Part shown: one piece after another, positions 1 through 7,106 of the stretch
Layout of the letters: every line of letters begins with the position of its first letter
Numbering within the stretch: the stretch's first letter is position 1
Assembly: GCA_000715635.1 (NCBI GenBank)
Contig: KL569144.1
Location: 35,134-43,242, forward strand
DNA: 8,109 nucleotides
Origin: Streptomyces violaceus
GTDB lineage: Bacteria > Actinomycetota > Actinomycetes > Streptomycetales > Streptomycetaceae
Direction of reading: 5' to 3'
Translations under genes and position numbers: made by a program
Notes under the pieces: generated by a model
What the model saw: only the letters and a program-made list of their open reading frames with translations
Databases searched by the model: none
What the model was told of the DNA's origin: nothing

Positions 1-445
1 GGGGGAGCCACTCGCGCGGCTCGGCCTCGAGGTGCACCAGGGCGGTACGCGCCTCGGGCGGGTCGCCCATCAGCACGTCCTGCGAGTACGGCGGCTCCTG
101 GCCATGGGTGAGCAGGGCGCGGTCGTGGCCGAAGGCGACGGAGACGGTGACCGGGGTCGGCCAGCCGTCCGCCGTCCGGGAGGGCGAGAGGTCGATGCCC
201 TCCTGGTCGCACAGGACGTCCCGGCAGTGCTCTCCGTAGAAGTCGTCGCCGAACACGGTGGCCAGGGAGGTCCTGAGGCCGAAGCGGGAGGCCGCCACCG
301 CGAGGTTCGCGATGCCGCCCGGGCCGCAGCCCATGCCCTCGGTCCAGATCTCCTCGCCGGGCGTCGGCGGCTTGCCGAGCCCCGTGAGGACGAGGTCGTA
401 GAAGAGCAGCCCGGTCAGCAGCACATCGGGCCGGTCGTCGTCCAC
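1..445 (-). CDS. PfkB-family carbohydrate kinase, partial (N-terminal 148 residues)
   Basis: The minus strand reads from a GTG at 445-443 to the window edge without a stop, giving the first 148 residues of a ribokinase/PfkB-type sugar kinase; the rest lies outside. These enzymes transfer phosphate from ATP to a sugar or nucleoside in the cytoplasm. The N-terminus has the family's opening strand (DVLLTGLLFYDLV, residues 7-19) and the glycine-rich substrate signature around residues 40-56 (GPGGIANLAVAASRFG, with Gly43-Gly44 and Asn47), followed by a GDDFYG segment at 66-71 typical of this fold. The C-terminal ATP-binding GAGD motif is not visible because the gene is cut. The GTG is preceded by GAGAGGA about seven bases upstream, which supports this start. 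It is divergent from the deoR-type gene and shares its control region. The exact sugar cannot be told; fructose, ribose, tagatose-type or other ketose substrates are all possible. Confidence 0.9.
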   Translation of the reverse strand, partial: MDDDRPDVLLTGLLFYDLVLTGLGKPPTPGEEIWTEGMGCGPGGIANLAVAASRFGLRTSLATVFGDDFYGEHCRDVLCDQEGIDLSPSRTADGWPTPVTVSVAFGHDRALLTHGQEPPYSQDVLMGDPPEARTALVHLEAEPREWLP

Positions 446-466
446 GGAGGTGTCCTCTCGCTCGAG

Positions 467-485
467 TTTGACGGAGATCGTCAAA
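467..485. promoter_or_regulatory. Candidate DeoR-type operator, perfect inverted repeat
   Basis: TTTGACG (467-473), a five-base spacer GAGAT, and CGTCAAA (479-485) form a perfect 7-5-7 dyad. If one extra A (486) is allowed, the arms extend to GAGTTTGACG and CGTCAAAACTC, spanning 464-489. It lies between the divergent kinase and the DeoR-family repressor, 21 bp upstream of the kinase start and 86 bp before the repressor start. Local autoregulation is common for this regulator family, so this is the best operator candidate in the window. That the neighbouring repressor binds it is inference. Confidence 0.6.
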
Positions 486-496
486 ACTCTTCATTT
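468..496 (+). promoter_or_regulatory. Weak candidate promoter for the deoR-GH4 transcript
   Basis: TTGACG at 468-473 matches a vegetative -35 hexamer well. Seventeen bases downstream lies TCATTT (491-496), a poor but possible -10. The -35 is the left half of the perfect dyad, so a repressor bound there would block polymerase. The -10 is weak and actinomycete promoters vary, so the start of transcription is uncertain. Confidence 0.3.
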
Positions 497-565
497 CCGT
501 GACCGGAATCGTGCGCTGCTCGGAGAGATTGGTCAATACCCGAGCAGAACTGAGCATGGAAATGA
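491..565. repeat. Nested inverted repeats in the divergent region
   Basis: TCATTTCC (491-498) is complementary to GGAAATGA (558-565), and inside it CTGCTCGG (516-523) is complementary to CCGAGCAG (540-547). The core also holds ATTG-GT-CAAT (528-537), and TTCCG-TGAC-CGGAA (495-508) overlaps the left outer arm. The right outer arm contains the GGAA that probably serves as ribosome binding site for the repressor gene, so pairing could hide it if the whole region is transcribed. The dyads are direct sequence observations; their function is unknown. Confidence 0.45.
508..536 (-). promoter_or_regulatory. Weak candidate promoter for the PfkB kinase
   Basis: On the minus strand TTGACC (536-531) is followed after 17 bases by CACGAT (513-508), which has the conserved A and final T of an actinomycete -10. 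Transcription would begin near 501 and run through the 467-485 dyad in the leader, where a bound repressor could act as a roadblock. This rests on hexamer matches only. Confidence 0.28.
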
Positions 566-571
566 TTGAAG

Positions 572-1357
572 ATGACGAGTAGTGTTCCGGCCGTGCTGGC
601 AGAACGACGACACCAACTCATCCTGCGGGCCCTTCGCTCCGGAGGCCCCGCGGCTGTGACCGACCTCTCCGAGCGACTGGGTGTGAGCCCGGCCACTATC
701 AGGCGTGACCTGGTCAAACTGGAAGAAGACGGGCTTCTCACTCGCGTCCACGGCGGCGCCGTGGTCGAGGAGGGCGACCAGCCCTTCGCCGAGGTCGCCG
801 AGGTGCGCGTCTCCGAGAAGGACGCCATAGCGGAGCGCGCGGCGGCGATGATCGAGGACGGCCAGTCGATCCTGCTGGACATCGGGACGACCGCCTACCG
901 CCTGGCCCGGCAGCTGCACGGCCGCCGGCTCACCGTGATCACCAGCAACCTGGTGGTCTACGAGGAACTGGCCGACGACGAGGGCATCGAGCTGGTCCTG
1001 CTCGGCGGCATGGTCCGCCGCGAGTACCGCTCCCTGGTCGGCTTCCTCACCGAGGACAACCTGCGCCAGCTGCACGCCGACTGGCTCTTCCTCGGCACCA
1101 GCGGTGTGCGGCCCGGCGGGCAGGTCATGGACACGACGGTCGTGGAGGTGCCGGTCAAACGGGCCATGATCAACGCCAGTGAGAAGGTCGCCCTGCTCGC
1201 CGACACGGCGAAGTTCCCCGGACACGGGATGGCGAAGGTCTGCGGTCCCGAGGACCTGGACGTGGTGGTGACGAACGCGCCGGTCGACACGGCGACGCGG
1301 GCCTCCTTGCAGGAGGCGGGCGTCGAGGTCGTCGTGGCGGGAAGGGTGCAGACGTGA
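572..1357 (+). CDS. DeoR-family transcriptional repressor of sugar catabolism
   Basis: A 261-residue protein of normal length for the DeoR/GlpR family. Residues about 11-63 form the winged helix-turn-helix (AAVTDLSERLGVSPATIRRD, then LEEDGLLTRVHGGAV), a textbook match. The rest is the DeoRC sensor fold, with the phosphosugar-site motifs DIGTT (103-107), ITSN (123-126), LLGG (143-146), SLVG (154-157) and the ADTAKF segment (210-215). In this family the effector is usually a phosphorylated sugar that releases the repressor from DNA. The ATG at 572 is preferred because GGAA (558-561) sits ten bases upstream; an in-frame TTG at 566 would be only four bases from it. The gene is divergent from the kinase and its stop overlaps the GH4 start by four bases, so the two are almost certainly cotranscribed and translationally coupled. 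The likely targets are the 446-571 region and this operon. The effector is unknown. Confidence 0.93.
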   Translation: MTSSVPAVLAERRHQLILRALRSGGPAAVTDLSERLGVSPATIRRDLVKLEEDGLLTRVHGGAVVEEGDQPFAEVAEVRVSEKDAIAERAAAMIEDGQSILLDIGTTAYRLARQLHGRRLTVITSNLVVYEELADDEGIELVLLGGMVRREYRSLVGFLTEDNLRQLHADWLFLGTSGVRPGGQVMDTTVVEVPVKRAMINASEKVALLADTAKFPGHGMAKVCGPEDLDVVVTNAPVDTATRASLQEAGVEVVVAGRVQT

Positions 1358-2691
1358 AGCTGACGATTCTGGGCGGCGGAGGATTCCGCGTGCCGCTGGT
1401 GTACGGGGCGCTCCTCCAGGACCACGCCGAGGGCCGGGTGACGCACGTCGTCCTGCACGATCTGGACGCCGGGCGGCTGTCGGCGGTCACCCGTGTCCTC
1501 GCCGAGCAGGCGGCCGACGTCCCCGACGCGCCCGAGGTGAGCGCCACCACCGACCTCGACGAGGCCCTGCGCGGCGCCGACTTCGTGTTCTCCGCGATCC
1601 GCGTCGGCGGCCTCGAGGGCCGCGCGAACGACGAACGGGTGGCCCTGGCCGAGGGCGTTCTCGGCCAGGAGACGGTCGGCGCGGGCGGCATCGCCTACGG
1701 CCTGCGCACGGTCCCGGTCGCCGTCGACATCGCGCGGCGGGTGGCCCGGCTCGCGCCCGAGGCCTGGGTCATCAACTTCACCAACCCGGCCGGCCTGGTC
1801 ACCGAGGCGATGTCCCGCCACCTCGGCGACCGCGTCATCGGCATCTGCGACTCCCCGGTCGGCCTCGGCCGCCGCATCGCCCGCGTGCTCGGCGCGAACC
1901 CGAAGGAGGCGTGGATCGACTACGTCGGTCTCAACCACCTCGGCTGGGTGCGCGGTCTGCACGTCGCCGGCCGGGACGAACTGCCGCGTCTGCTCGGCGA
2001 CCCCGACCTGCTCGGCTCCTTCGAGGAGGGCAAGCTCTTCGGCGTCGACTGGCTCCGGTCCCTCGGCGCGATCCCCAACGAATACCTGCACTACTACTAC
2101 TTCAACCGTGAGGCCGTACGGGCGTACCAGCAGGCCGAGAAGACCCGCGGTGCCTTCCTGCACGACCAGCAGGCCCGCTTCTACGCCGAGATGAAGAACC
2201 CGGACGCCCCCGCCCTGAAGGTCTGGGACGACACCCGCGCCGAACGCGAGGCCACCTACATGGCCGAGAACCGTGAGACGGCGGGCGCCGGCGAACGCGA
2301 CGAGGACGATCTGTCCGGCGGCTACGAGAAGGTGGCCCTCGCCCTGATGCGGGCCATCGCCCGGGACGAGCGCACGACCCTGATCCTCAACGTCCGCAAC
2401 CGGCGCACCCTGTCGGTCCTGGACACCGACGCCGTCATCGAGGTCCCCTGCCTCGTCGACGCCAACGGCGCCCACCCCGTCACCGTCGAGCCGCTGCCCG
2501 ACCACGCCACCGGACTGGTCTGCGCGGTCAAGGCCGTCGAGCGCGAGGTGCTGTCCGCCGCCGACTCCGGCTCGCAGGCGACGGCCGTGAAGGCCTTCGC
2601 GCTGCACCCGCTCGTCGACTCCGTCAATGTGGCCCGCCGGCTGGTCGAGGGCTACACCGAGGTCCATCCCGGGCTGGCGTACCTTAGGTGA
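1354..2691 (+). CDS. GH4 glycosidase, 6-phospho-beta-glucosidase homologue
   Basis: A 445-residue protein of typical GH4 length. GH4 enzymes are cytoplasmic, use NAD+ and Mn2+, and cleave by an oxidation-elimination route instead of ordinary hydrolysis. The N-terminal Rossmann motif is LGGGGFRVPLVYG (6-18). Further family signatures are IRVGGLEGR (82-90), GQETVGAGG (104-112), NFTNPAG (141-147), GICDSP (163-168, Cys165 a likely metal ligand), GLNHLGW (192-198, His195 the second ligand) and YLHYYYF (244-250), which should hold the catalytic base tyrosine. It starts at GTG with GGAAGGG seven bases upstream, and overlaps the repressor stop as GTGA. The overall motifs resemble the phospho-beta-glucosidase branch, but the residue after Cys165 is Asp, a feature I associate with the alpha branch, so anomeric specificity is open. 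No PTS gene is in the window, so a phosphorylated substrate would need another source. GH4 membership is certain; substrate is not. Confidence 0.9.
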   Translation: MKLTILGGGGFRVPLVYGALLQDHAEGRVTHVVLHDLDAGRLSAVTRVLAEQAADVPDAPEVSATTDLDEALRGADFVFSAIRVGGLEGRANDERVALAEGVLGQETVGAGGIAYGLRTVPVAVDIARRVARLAPEAWVINFTNPAGLVTEAMSRHLGDRVIGICDSPVGLGRRIARVLGANPKEAWIDYVGLNHLGWVRGLHVAGRDELPRLLGDPDLLGSFEEGKLFGVDWLRSLGAIPNEYLHYYYFNREAVRAYQQAEKTRGAFLHDQQARFYAEMKNPDAPALKVWDDTRAEREATYMAENRETAGAGERDEDDLSGGYEKVALALMRAIARDERTTLILNVRNRRTLSVLDTDAVIEVPCLVDANGAHPVTVEPLPDHATGLVCAVKAVEREVLSAADSGSQATAVKAFALHPLVDSVNVARRLVEGYTEVHPGLAYLR

Positions 2692-2700
2692 GCGCCGATC

Positions 2701-2714
2701 GGTAAGCGCTTTCC
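2701..2714. promoter_or_regulatory. LacI-type operator candidate upstream of the alpha-mannosidase
   Basis: GGTAAGCGCTTTCC has a perfect AAGCGCTT core (2704-2711) with a central CpG and outer GG/CC, so 12 of 14 positions are symmetric. This is the shape of operators bound by LacI/GalR-family regulators, whose hinge helix inserts at the central CpG. It lies in the 54-bp gap between the GH4 and GH38 genes, 31 bp before the mannosidase start. The linked regulator is a DeoR protein, which is not expected to bind this motif, so an unlinked LacI-family protein is implied. Confidence 0.5.
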
Positions 2715-2745
2715 CTCCCGCTCTTCCCGTTTCTGGAGACACTTC

Positions 2746-5700
2746 ATGCACGACGAACGCAGCCGCATCGAGGAGCGCGTGCAGCGCCTTCACGACCAGC
2801 GCATCAAGACCGCGATCTACGCGGCCACCGTTCCCTTCGAGGTGGAGGCCTGGCAGGCGCCGGGGGAGCCGGTCCCGTTCGAGGAGGCCGCCGCCGCCTC
2901 GTACGAGCCGTTCGCGATGGGCACCCCCTGGGGCCCGCCCTGGGGCACCACCTGGTTCCGCATGCGCGGTGAGGTGCCCGCCGAGTGGGCCGGCAAGCGC
3001 GTCGAGGCCGTCATCGACCTCGGGTTCGTGGGCGACTGGCCCGGCAACCAGGCCGAGGCCCTGGTGCACCTCACGGACGGCACCCCGCTGAAGGCCGTCA
3101 ACCCGCTCAACCAGTACGTGGCGATCGCCAACCCGGCGACGGGCGGGGAGACCGTCGACTACCTGGTCGAGGCCGCCTCCAACCCGGACATCCTGGCGGA
3201 CAACTTCTCGAAGATCACCCCGCTCGGCGACAAACTGACCGCGGGCGACCAGCCGATCTACACCTTCCGCAGCGCCGACATCGCGATCCTCGACGAGGAC
3301 GTCTGGCACCTCGACCTCGACGTCCAGGTGCTGCGCGAGCTGATGCTGGAGCTGGGCGAGCACGACCCGCGCCGGCACGAGATCGCGCACGCGCTCGACC
3401 GGGCGATGGACCTGCTCGACCTGGACGACGTCTCCGGCTCCGCACCCGCGGTCCGCGAGGCGCTCCAGCCGGTCCTGTCCCGCCCCGCGCACGCCAGCGC
3501 GCACACCGTCTCCGGCGTCGGCCACGCCCACATCGACTCCGCCTGGCTCTGGCCCATCCGCGAAACCAAGCGCAAGACCTCCCGCACCTTCTCGAACGTC
3601 ACGTCCCTGGCCGACGAGTACGACGACTTCATCTTCGCCTGCTCCCAGGCCCAGCAGTACGAGTGGGTGCGCGACAACTACCCCAAGGTCTGGGCCCGCA
3701 TCCAGGAGTCGGTCAAGAAGGGCCAGTGGGCGCCGGTCGGCGGCATGTGGGTCGAGTCCGACGGCAACCTGCCCGGCGGCGAGGCCGTCGCCCGCCAGTT
3801 CATTCACGGCAAGCGGTTCTTCATCGAGCACTTCGGCATCGAGACCAAGGGCGTCTGGCTGCCGGACTCCTTCGGCTACAACGCGGCCTACCCACAGATC
3901 GCAAAGCTCGCCGGCAACGAGTGGTTCCTCACCCAGAAGATCTCCTGGAACCAGACCAACAGGTTCCCCCACCACACCTTCTGGTGGGAGGGCATCGACG
4001 GCACCCGCATCTTCACCCATTTCCCGCCGGTCGACACCTACAACGCCCGCTTCAGCGGCGAGGAGATGTCCCGCGCGGTCCGCAACTACCAGGAGAAGGG
4101 CGGCGCCAGCCGCTCCCTGGCCCCCTTCGGCTGGGGCGACGGCGGTGGCGGCCCCACCCGCGAGATCATGGAACGCGCCCGCCGGCTGGCGGACCTGGAG
4201 GGCTCGGCGAAGGTCGTCGTCGAACACCCCGACGAGTTCTTCGCCAAGGCCCGCGAGGAGTACCCGGACGCGCCCGTGTGGGTCGGCGAGCTCTACCTGG
4301 AGCTGCACCGCGCCACCTACACCTCCCAGGCCCGCACCAAACAGGGCAACCGCCGCTCCGAGCACCTCCTGCGCGAGGCCGAACTGTGGGCGACGACGGC
4401 CGCGCTGCACGCACCCGGGTACGCGTACCCCCACGAGAAGCTGGACCGGCTCTGGAAGACGGTGCTGCTGCACCAGTTCCACGACATCCTGCCCGGCTCC
4501 TCCATCGCCTGGGTGCACCGTGAGGCCGAGGCCGAGTACGCCCGCGTGGCAGGTGAACTCAAGGAGCTCACGGCCGAGGCCCTCGCCGCCCTCGGCGCCG
4601 GCGGGCCCCGTGCCTTCAACACGAGCCCCTACGACCGCGCCGAGGTGGTCCGCACCGCCGACGGCACGCCGGTGTACGTGGAGGTGCCCGCGAGCGGCTC
4701 CGCGCCCCTCGCCGACGCCCGGCCCCCGCAGCCCGTGACGGTGAGCGGCCGGGTGCTCGACAACGGGCTGGTCCGCGTGGAGGTCGCCGAGGACGGCACC
4801 CTGTCGTCCGTGCGCGACCTGCGCGCGAACCGCGAGGTCCTGGCCGACCAGGGCAACCTGCTCCGCCTGCACACCGACCTGCCCAACTACTGGGACGCCT
4901 GGGACATCGACAAGCACTACAAGAACCGCTACACGGACCTGCTGGACGCCTCGTCCGTCACGGTCGTCGAGCAGGACCCGCTGGTCGGCGCGATCCGCGT
5001 CGAGCGGTCCTTCGGCAAGGGCTCCACGATCACCCAGACGATCACCGTCCGCGCCGGCAGCCCCCGGATCGACATCGAGACGGACATCGACTGGCACGAG
5101 ACCGAGAAGATCCTCAAGGCGGCCTTCCCGGTCGACATCCGCGCCCCGCACTCCTCCGCCGAGATCCAGTTCGGCCACATCCAGCGGCCCACCCACACCA
5201 ACACCAGCTGGGAGGCGGCCCGCTTCGAGGTCTCCGGCCACCGCTGGGTGCACCTCGGCGAGCCCGGCTACGGCGTCGCGGTCATCAACGACTCGACGTA
5301 CGGCCACGACGTGTCCCGCACGGTCCGCGAGGACGGGGGCACCACGACCACCGTCCGCCTCAGCCTGGTCCGCGCCCCGCGCATCCCGGACCCCGAGGCC
5401 GACCAGGGCCGCCACCGCTTCACCTACGCGCTGCTGCCCGGCGCGAGCATCGAGGACGCCGTCGCCGAGGGCTACGCCCTCAACCTCCCGCTCCGAGTGG
5501 CCGAAGCGGCGGGCGCCCCCGCACCGGTCGTCTCCGTCGAGGGCGAGGGCGTGACCGTGGAGGCGGTCAAGCTCGCCGACGACACCTCGGGCGACGTCGT
5601 CGTACGGCTCTACGAGTCCCGCGGCGGCCGCGCCCAGGGCGTCCTGCGCACCGGCTTCCCGCTCGCAGGCGCCCAGATCACCGACCTGCTGGAGCGACCG

Positions 5701-5787
5701 CTCGAGGACGCGGACCTCGCCGACGGCGGTGTCTCCGTCACCCTGCGGCCGTTCCAGATCCTGACGCTGCGTCTGCGCAGGGGCTGA
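2746..5787 (+). CDS. GH38 alpha-mannosidase, cytosolic (MAN2C1/Ams1-like) type
   Basis: A 1013-residue retaining, zinc-dependent alpha-mannosidase, close to the usual 1000-1050 residues of the cytosolic MAN2C1/Ams1-like GH38 group. An N-terminal beta-rich domain (about 30-240, including PWGPPWGTTWFR at 61-72) precedes the catalytic barrel, which opens with GHAHIDSAWLWP (259-270). Predicted zinc ligands are His262, Asp264, Asp374 and His579. Asp374 in WLPDSFGY (371-378) is the expected nucleophile, and Asp465 in FGWGDGGGG (461-469) the likely acid/base. HRATYTSQ (521-528) and HQFHDILPGS (576-585) are also diagnostic, followed by C-terminal beta domains to the end. There is no signal peptide or membrane segment, so it should release mannose inside the cell. 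The ATG is preceded by GGAGA (2735-2739) six bases upstream. A LacI-type palindrome in the leader suggests separate control from the upstream genes. Linkage preference (alpha-1,2, 1,3 or 1,6) cannot be read from the sequence. Confidence 0.95.
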   Translation: MHDERSRIEERVQRLHDQRIKTAIYAATVPFEVEAWQAPGEPVPFEEAAAASYEPFAMGTPWGPPWGTTWFRMRGEVPAEWAGKRVEAVIDLGFVGDWPGNQAEALVHLTDGTPLKAVNPLNQYVAIANPATGGETVDYLVEAASNPDILADNFSKITPLGDKLTAGDQPIYTFRSADIAILDEDVWHLDLDVQVLRELMLELGEHDPRRHEIAHALDRAMDLLDLDDVSGSAPAVREALQPVLSRPAHASAHTVSGVGHAHIDSAWLWPIRETKRKTSRTFSNVTSLADEYDDFIFACSQAQQYEWVRDNYPKVWARIQESVKKGQWAPVGGMWVESDGNLPGGEAVARQFIHGKRFFIEHFGIETKGVWLPDSFGYNAAYPQIAKLAGNEWFLTQKISWNQTNRFPHHTFWWEGIDGTRIFTHFPPVDTYNARFSGEEMSRAVRNYQEKGGASRSLAPFGWGDGGGGPTREIMERARRLADLEGSAKVVVEHPDEFFAKAREEYPDAPVWVGELYLELHRATYTSQARTKQGNRRSEHLLREAELWATTAALHAPGYAYPHEKLDRLWKTVLLHQFHDILPGSSIAWVHREAEAEYARVAGELKELTAEALAALGAGGPRAFNTSPYDRAEVVRTADGTPVYVEVPASGSAPLADARPPQPVTVSGRVLDNGLVRVEVAEDGTLSSVRDLRANREVLADQGNLLRLHTDLPNYWDAWDIDKHYKNRYTDLLDASSVTVVEQDPLVGAIRVERSFGKGSTITQTITVRAGSPRIDIETDIDWHETEKILKAAFPVDIRAPHSSAEIQFGHIQRPTHTNTSWEAARFEVSGHRWVHLGEPGYGVAVINDSTYGHDVSRTVREDGGTTTTVRLSLVRAPRIPDPEADQGRHRFTYALLPGASIEDAVAEGYALNLPLRVAEAAGAPAPVVSVEGEGVTVEAVKLADDTSGDVVVRLYESRGGRAQGVLRTGFPLAGAQITDLLERPLEDADLADGGVSVTLRPFQILTLRLRRG

Positions 5788-5790
5788 CCC

Positions 5791-7041
5791 ATGGCCATGC
5801 AACCCTGGTTCACCGACGCCAAGCTGGGGATCTTCATCCACTGGGGCATCTACGCCGTCGACGGCGTGCAGGAATCATGGTCGTTCTACGACGACATCGT
5901 CCCCTACGACCAGTACATGTCACAGTTCGACCGCTTCACGGCCTCCCGCTACGACCCGCGCGACTGGGCGAAGCTCTTCGTGCGGGCCGGCGCCCGGTAC
6001 GCCGTGCTGACCAGCCGCCACCACGACGGTGTCGCCCTGTGGGACAGCGCCCACGGCGAACTGAACGTGGGCCGCGACCTGATCGCGGGCTACGCCGACG
6101 CCCTGCGCGAGCAGGGCCTCAAGGTCGGCCTCTACTACTCGCACTCGGACTGGAGTCACCCCGACTACGCCTCCACCCGCAAGCCCGGCCGCCCGCCGGA
6201 GCTGGAGGACAACCGCTACTCCGAGGTCGCCGCCGAGTTCGAGGACCTGGCCGCCTGGGAACGCTTCCTGGCCTACCGGGACGGCCAGATGCGGGAGCTG
6301 GTGTCACGCTACAAGCCCGACCTGCTGTGGTTCGACGGCGAGTGGGACCGCAGCGAGGAGCAGTGGCGCATCCCCGAACTCGCCGCCCTCATCCGCTCCG
6401 AGGTCCCGGACGTCGTCTTCAACGCCCGCATGCTCAGCGAGGGCGACTACGCCACCCCGGAACAGGGCGCACCCGTCATCCCGCCGGAGGGCCCCTGGGA
6501 GCTCTGCCTCACGGTCAACGACTCCTGGGGCCACCAGCACCACGACCACAACCACAAGTCGGTCGACCAGCTGATCCGCTACTTCACCGAGACCATCGGC
6601 GGCGGAGGCAATCTGCTCCTCAGCGTCGGCCCGCGGGAGGACGGCACCATCCCGGCCGAGCAGGTGGAGCGGCTGGAAGGACTCGGCATCTGGATCGCCA
6701 AGCACGCGGAAGCGGTGTACGGCACCGTCCGGGGACTCCCGCCGGGCCACCACTACGGCCCGAGCACCCTGTCCAAGGACCGCCGCACCCTCTACCTGAC
6801 CCTGTTCGACGCCCCACGCGCCGAGATCAACGTCCGAGGCCTGCTCAGCAAGGTGCGCGGAGTCTCGGTCCTGGGCAGCGGCACGGAACTGCCCCACCGC
6901 GTCACCGGCGGCCTGCACGAGACACCGGGCGTCCTCTGGATCGAACCGCCGGCGGCGGCGGACCTCGACCCGTACGCCACGGTGCTGGCCGTCGAACTGG
7001 AAGGGGAACTGGAGCTGTACCGCGGCGCGGGCCGGTTCTGA
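5791..7041 (+). CDS. GH29 alpha-L-fucosidase, intracellular
   Basis: A 416-residue GH29 enzyme, a retaining hydrolase that removes alpha-linked L-fucose. The catalytic barrel starts almost at the N-terminus with WFTDAKLGIFIHWG (6-19), so there is no signal peptide. Further signatures are ARYAVLTSRHHDGVALW (68-84), GLKVGLYYSHSDW (109-121), LLWFDGEW (178-185) with Asp182 as predicted nucleophile, PWELCLTVNDSWGH (235-248) and GGGGNLLLSVGPREDG (270-285). The last hundred residues fit the C-terminal beta-sandwich. The acid/base is not clear; Glu224, Glu233 and Glu237 are candidates. The start is 3 nt after the mannosidase stop, with AGGGG (5779-5783) seven bases upstream inside the mannosidase end, so the two genes are cotranscribed and probably translationally coupled. 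A second ATG at 5797 fits the ribosome binding site less well. Pairing with the mannosidase suggests removal of fucose from a mannose-containing glycan; the linkage cleaved is unknown. Confidence 0.94.
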   Translation: MAMQPWFTDAKLGIFIHWGIYAVDGVQESWSFYDDIVPYDQYMSQFDRFTASRYDPRDWAKLFVRAGARYAVLTSRHHDGVALWDSAHGELNVGRDLIAGYADALREQGLKVGLYYSHSDWSHPDYASTRKPGRPPELEDNRYSEVAAEFEDLAAWERFLAYRDGQMRELVSRYKPDLLWFDGEWDRSEEQWRIPELAALIRSEVPDVVFNARMLSEGDYATPEQGAPVIPPEGPWELCLTVNDSWGHQHHDHNHKSVDQLIRYFTETIGGGGNLLLSVGPREDGTIPAEQVERLEGLGIWIAKHAEAVYGTVRGLPPGHHYGPSTLSKDRRTLYLTLFDAPRAEINVRGLLSKVRGVSVLGSGTELPHRVTGGLHETPGVLWIEPPAAADLDPYATVLAVELEGELELYRGAGRF

Positions 7042-7065
7042 CGAAAGTTTAAGAAAGTGGCAAAA

Positions 7066-7106
7066 GGCCTGCTCACGGGCGGTATGTGGACGCCCGTGAG
7101 CAGGCC
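7066..7106. terminator. Perfect 16-bp hairpin after the glycosidase operon
   Basis: GGCCTGCTCACGGGCG (7066-7081) and CGCCCGTGAGCAGGCC (7091-7106) pair over 16 bp without a mismatch around a nine-base loop. It begins 25 bases after the fucosidase stop and is the obvious end of that transcript. There is no T run after it on the plus strand; the T run (TTTT, opposite 7062-7065) follows it on the minus strand. It may therefore work as a U-less terminator for the operon, a canonical terminator for minus-strand transcripts, or both. Confidence 0.8.

Noticed and set aside
32..502. Plus-strand open frame over the kinase
   Set aside because: The minus strand has a clear PfkB N-terminus with a ribosome binding site; the plus-strand product is low-complexity and has no motif.
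566..571. TTG start two codons upstream for the DeoR-family gene
   Set aside because: It is only four bases from the likely ribosome binding site GGAA and is a rare start codon; the ATG at 572 fits better.
2680..2689. TACCTTAGGT as a -10 element or an iron-box-like half-site
   Set aside because: It is within the GH4 coding end, has no matching -35 about 17 bp upstream, and lacks the second half of an iron box.
958..5841. Open minus-strand frame of 1627 codons running antisense to the repressor, GH4 and GH38 genes
   Set aside because: Its protein is a Gly/Val/Asp/Arg/Leu-rich shadow with no recognisable domain, and the plus-strand genes under it are unmistakable. Long antisense frames arise when third positions are almost all G or C.
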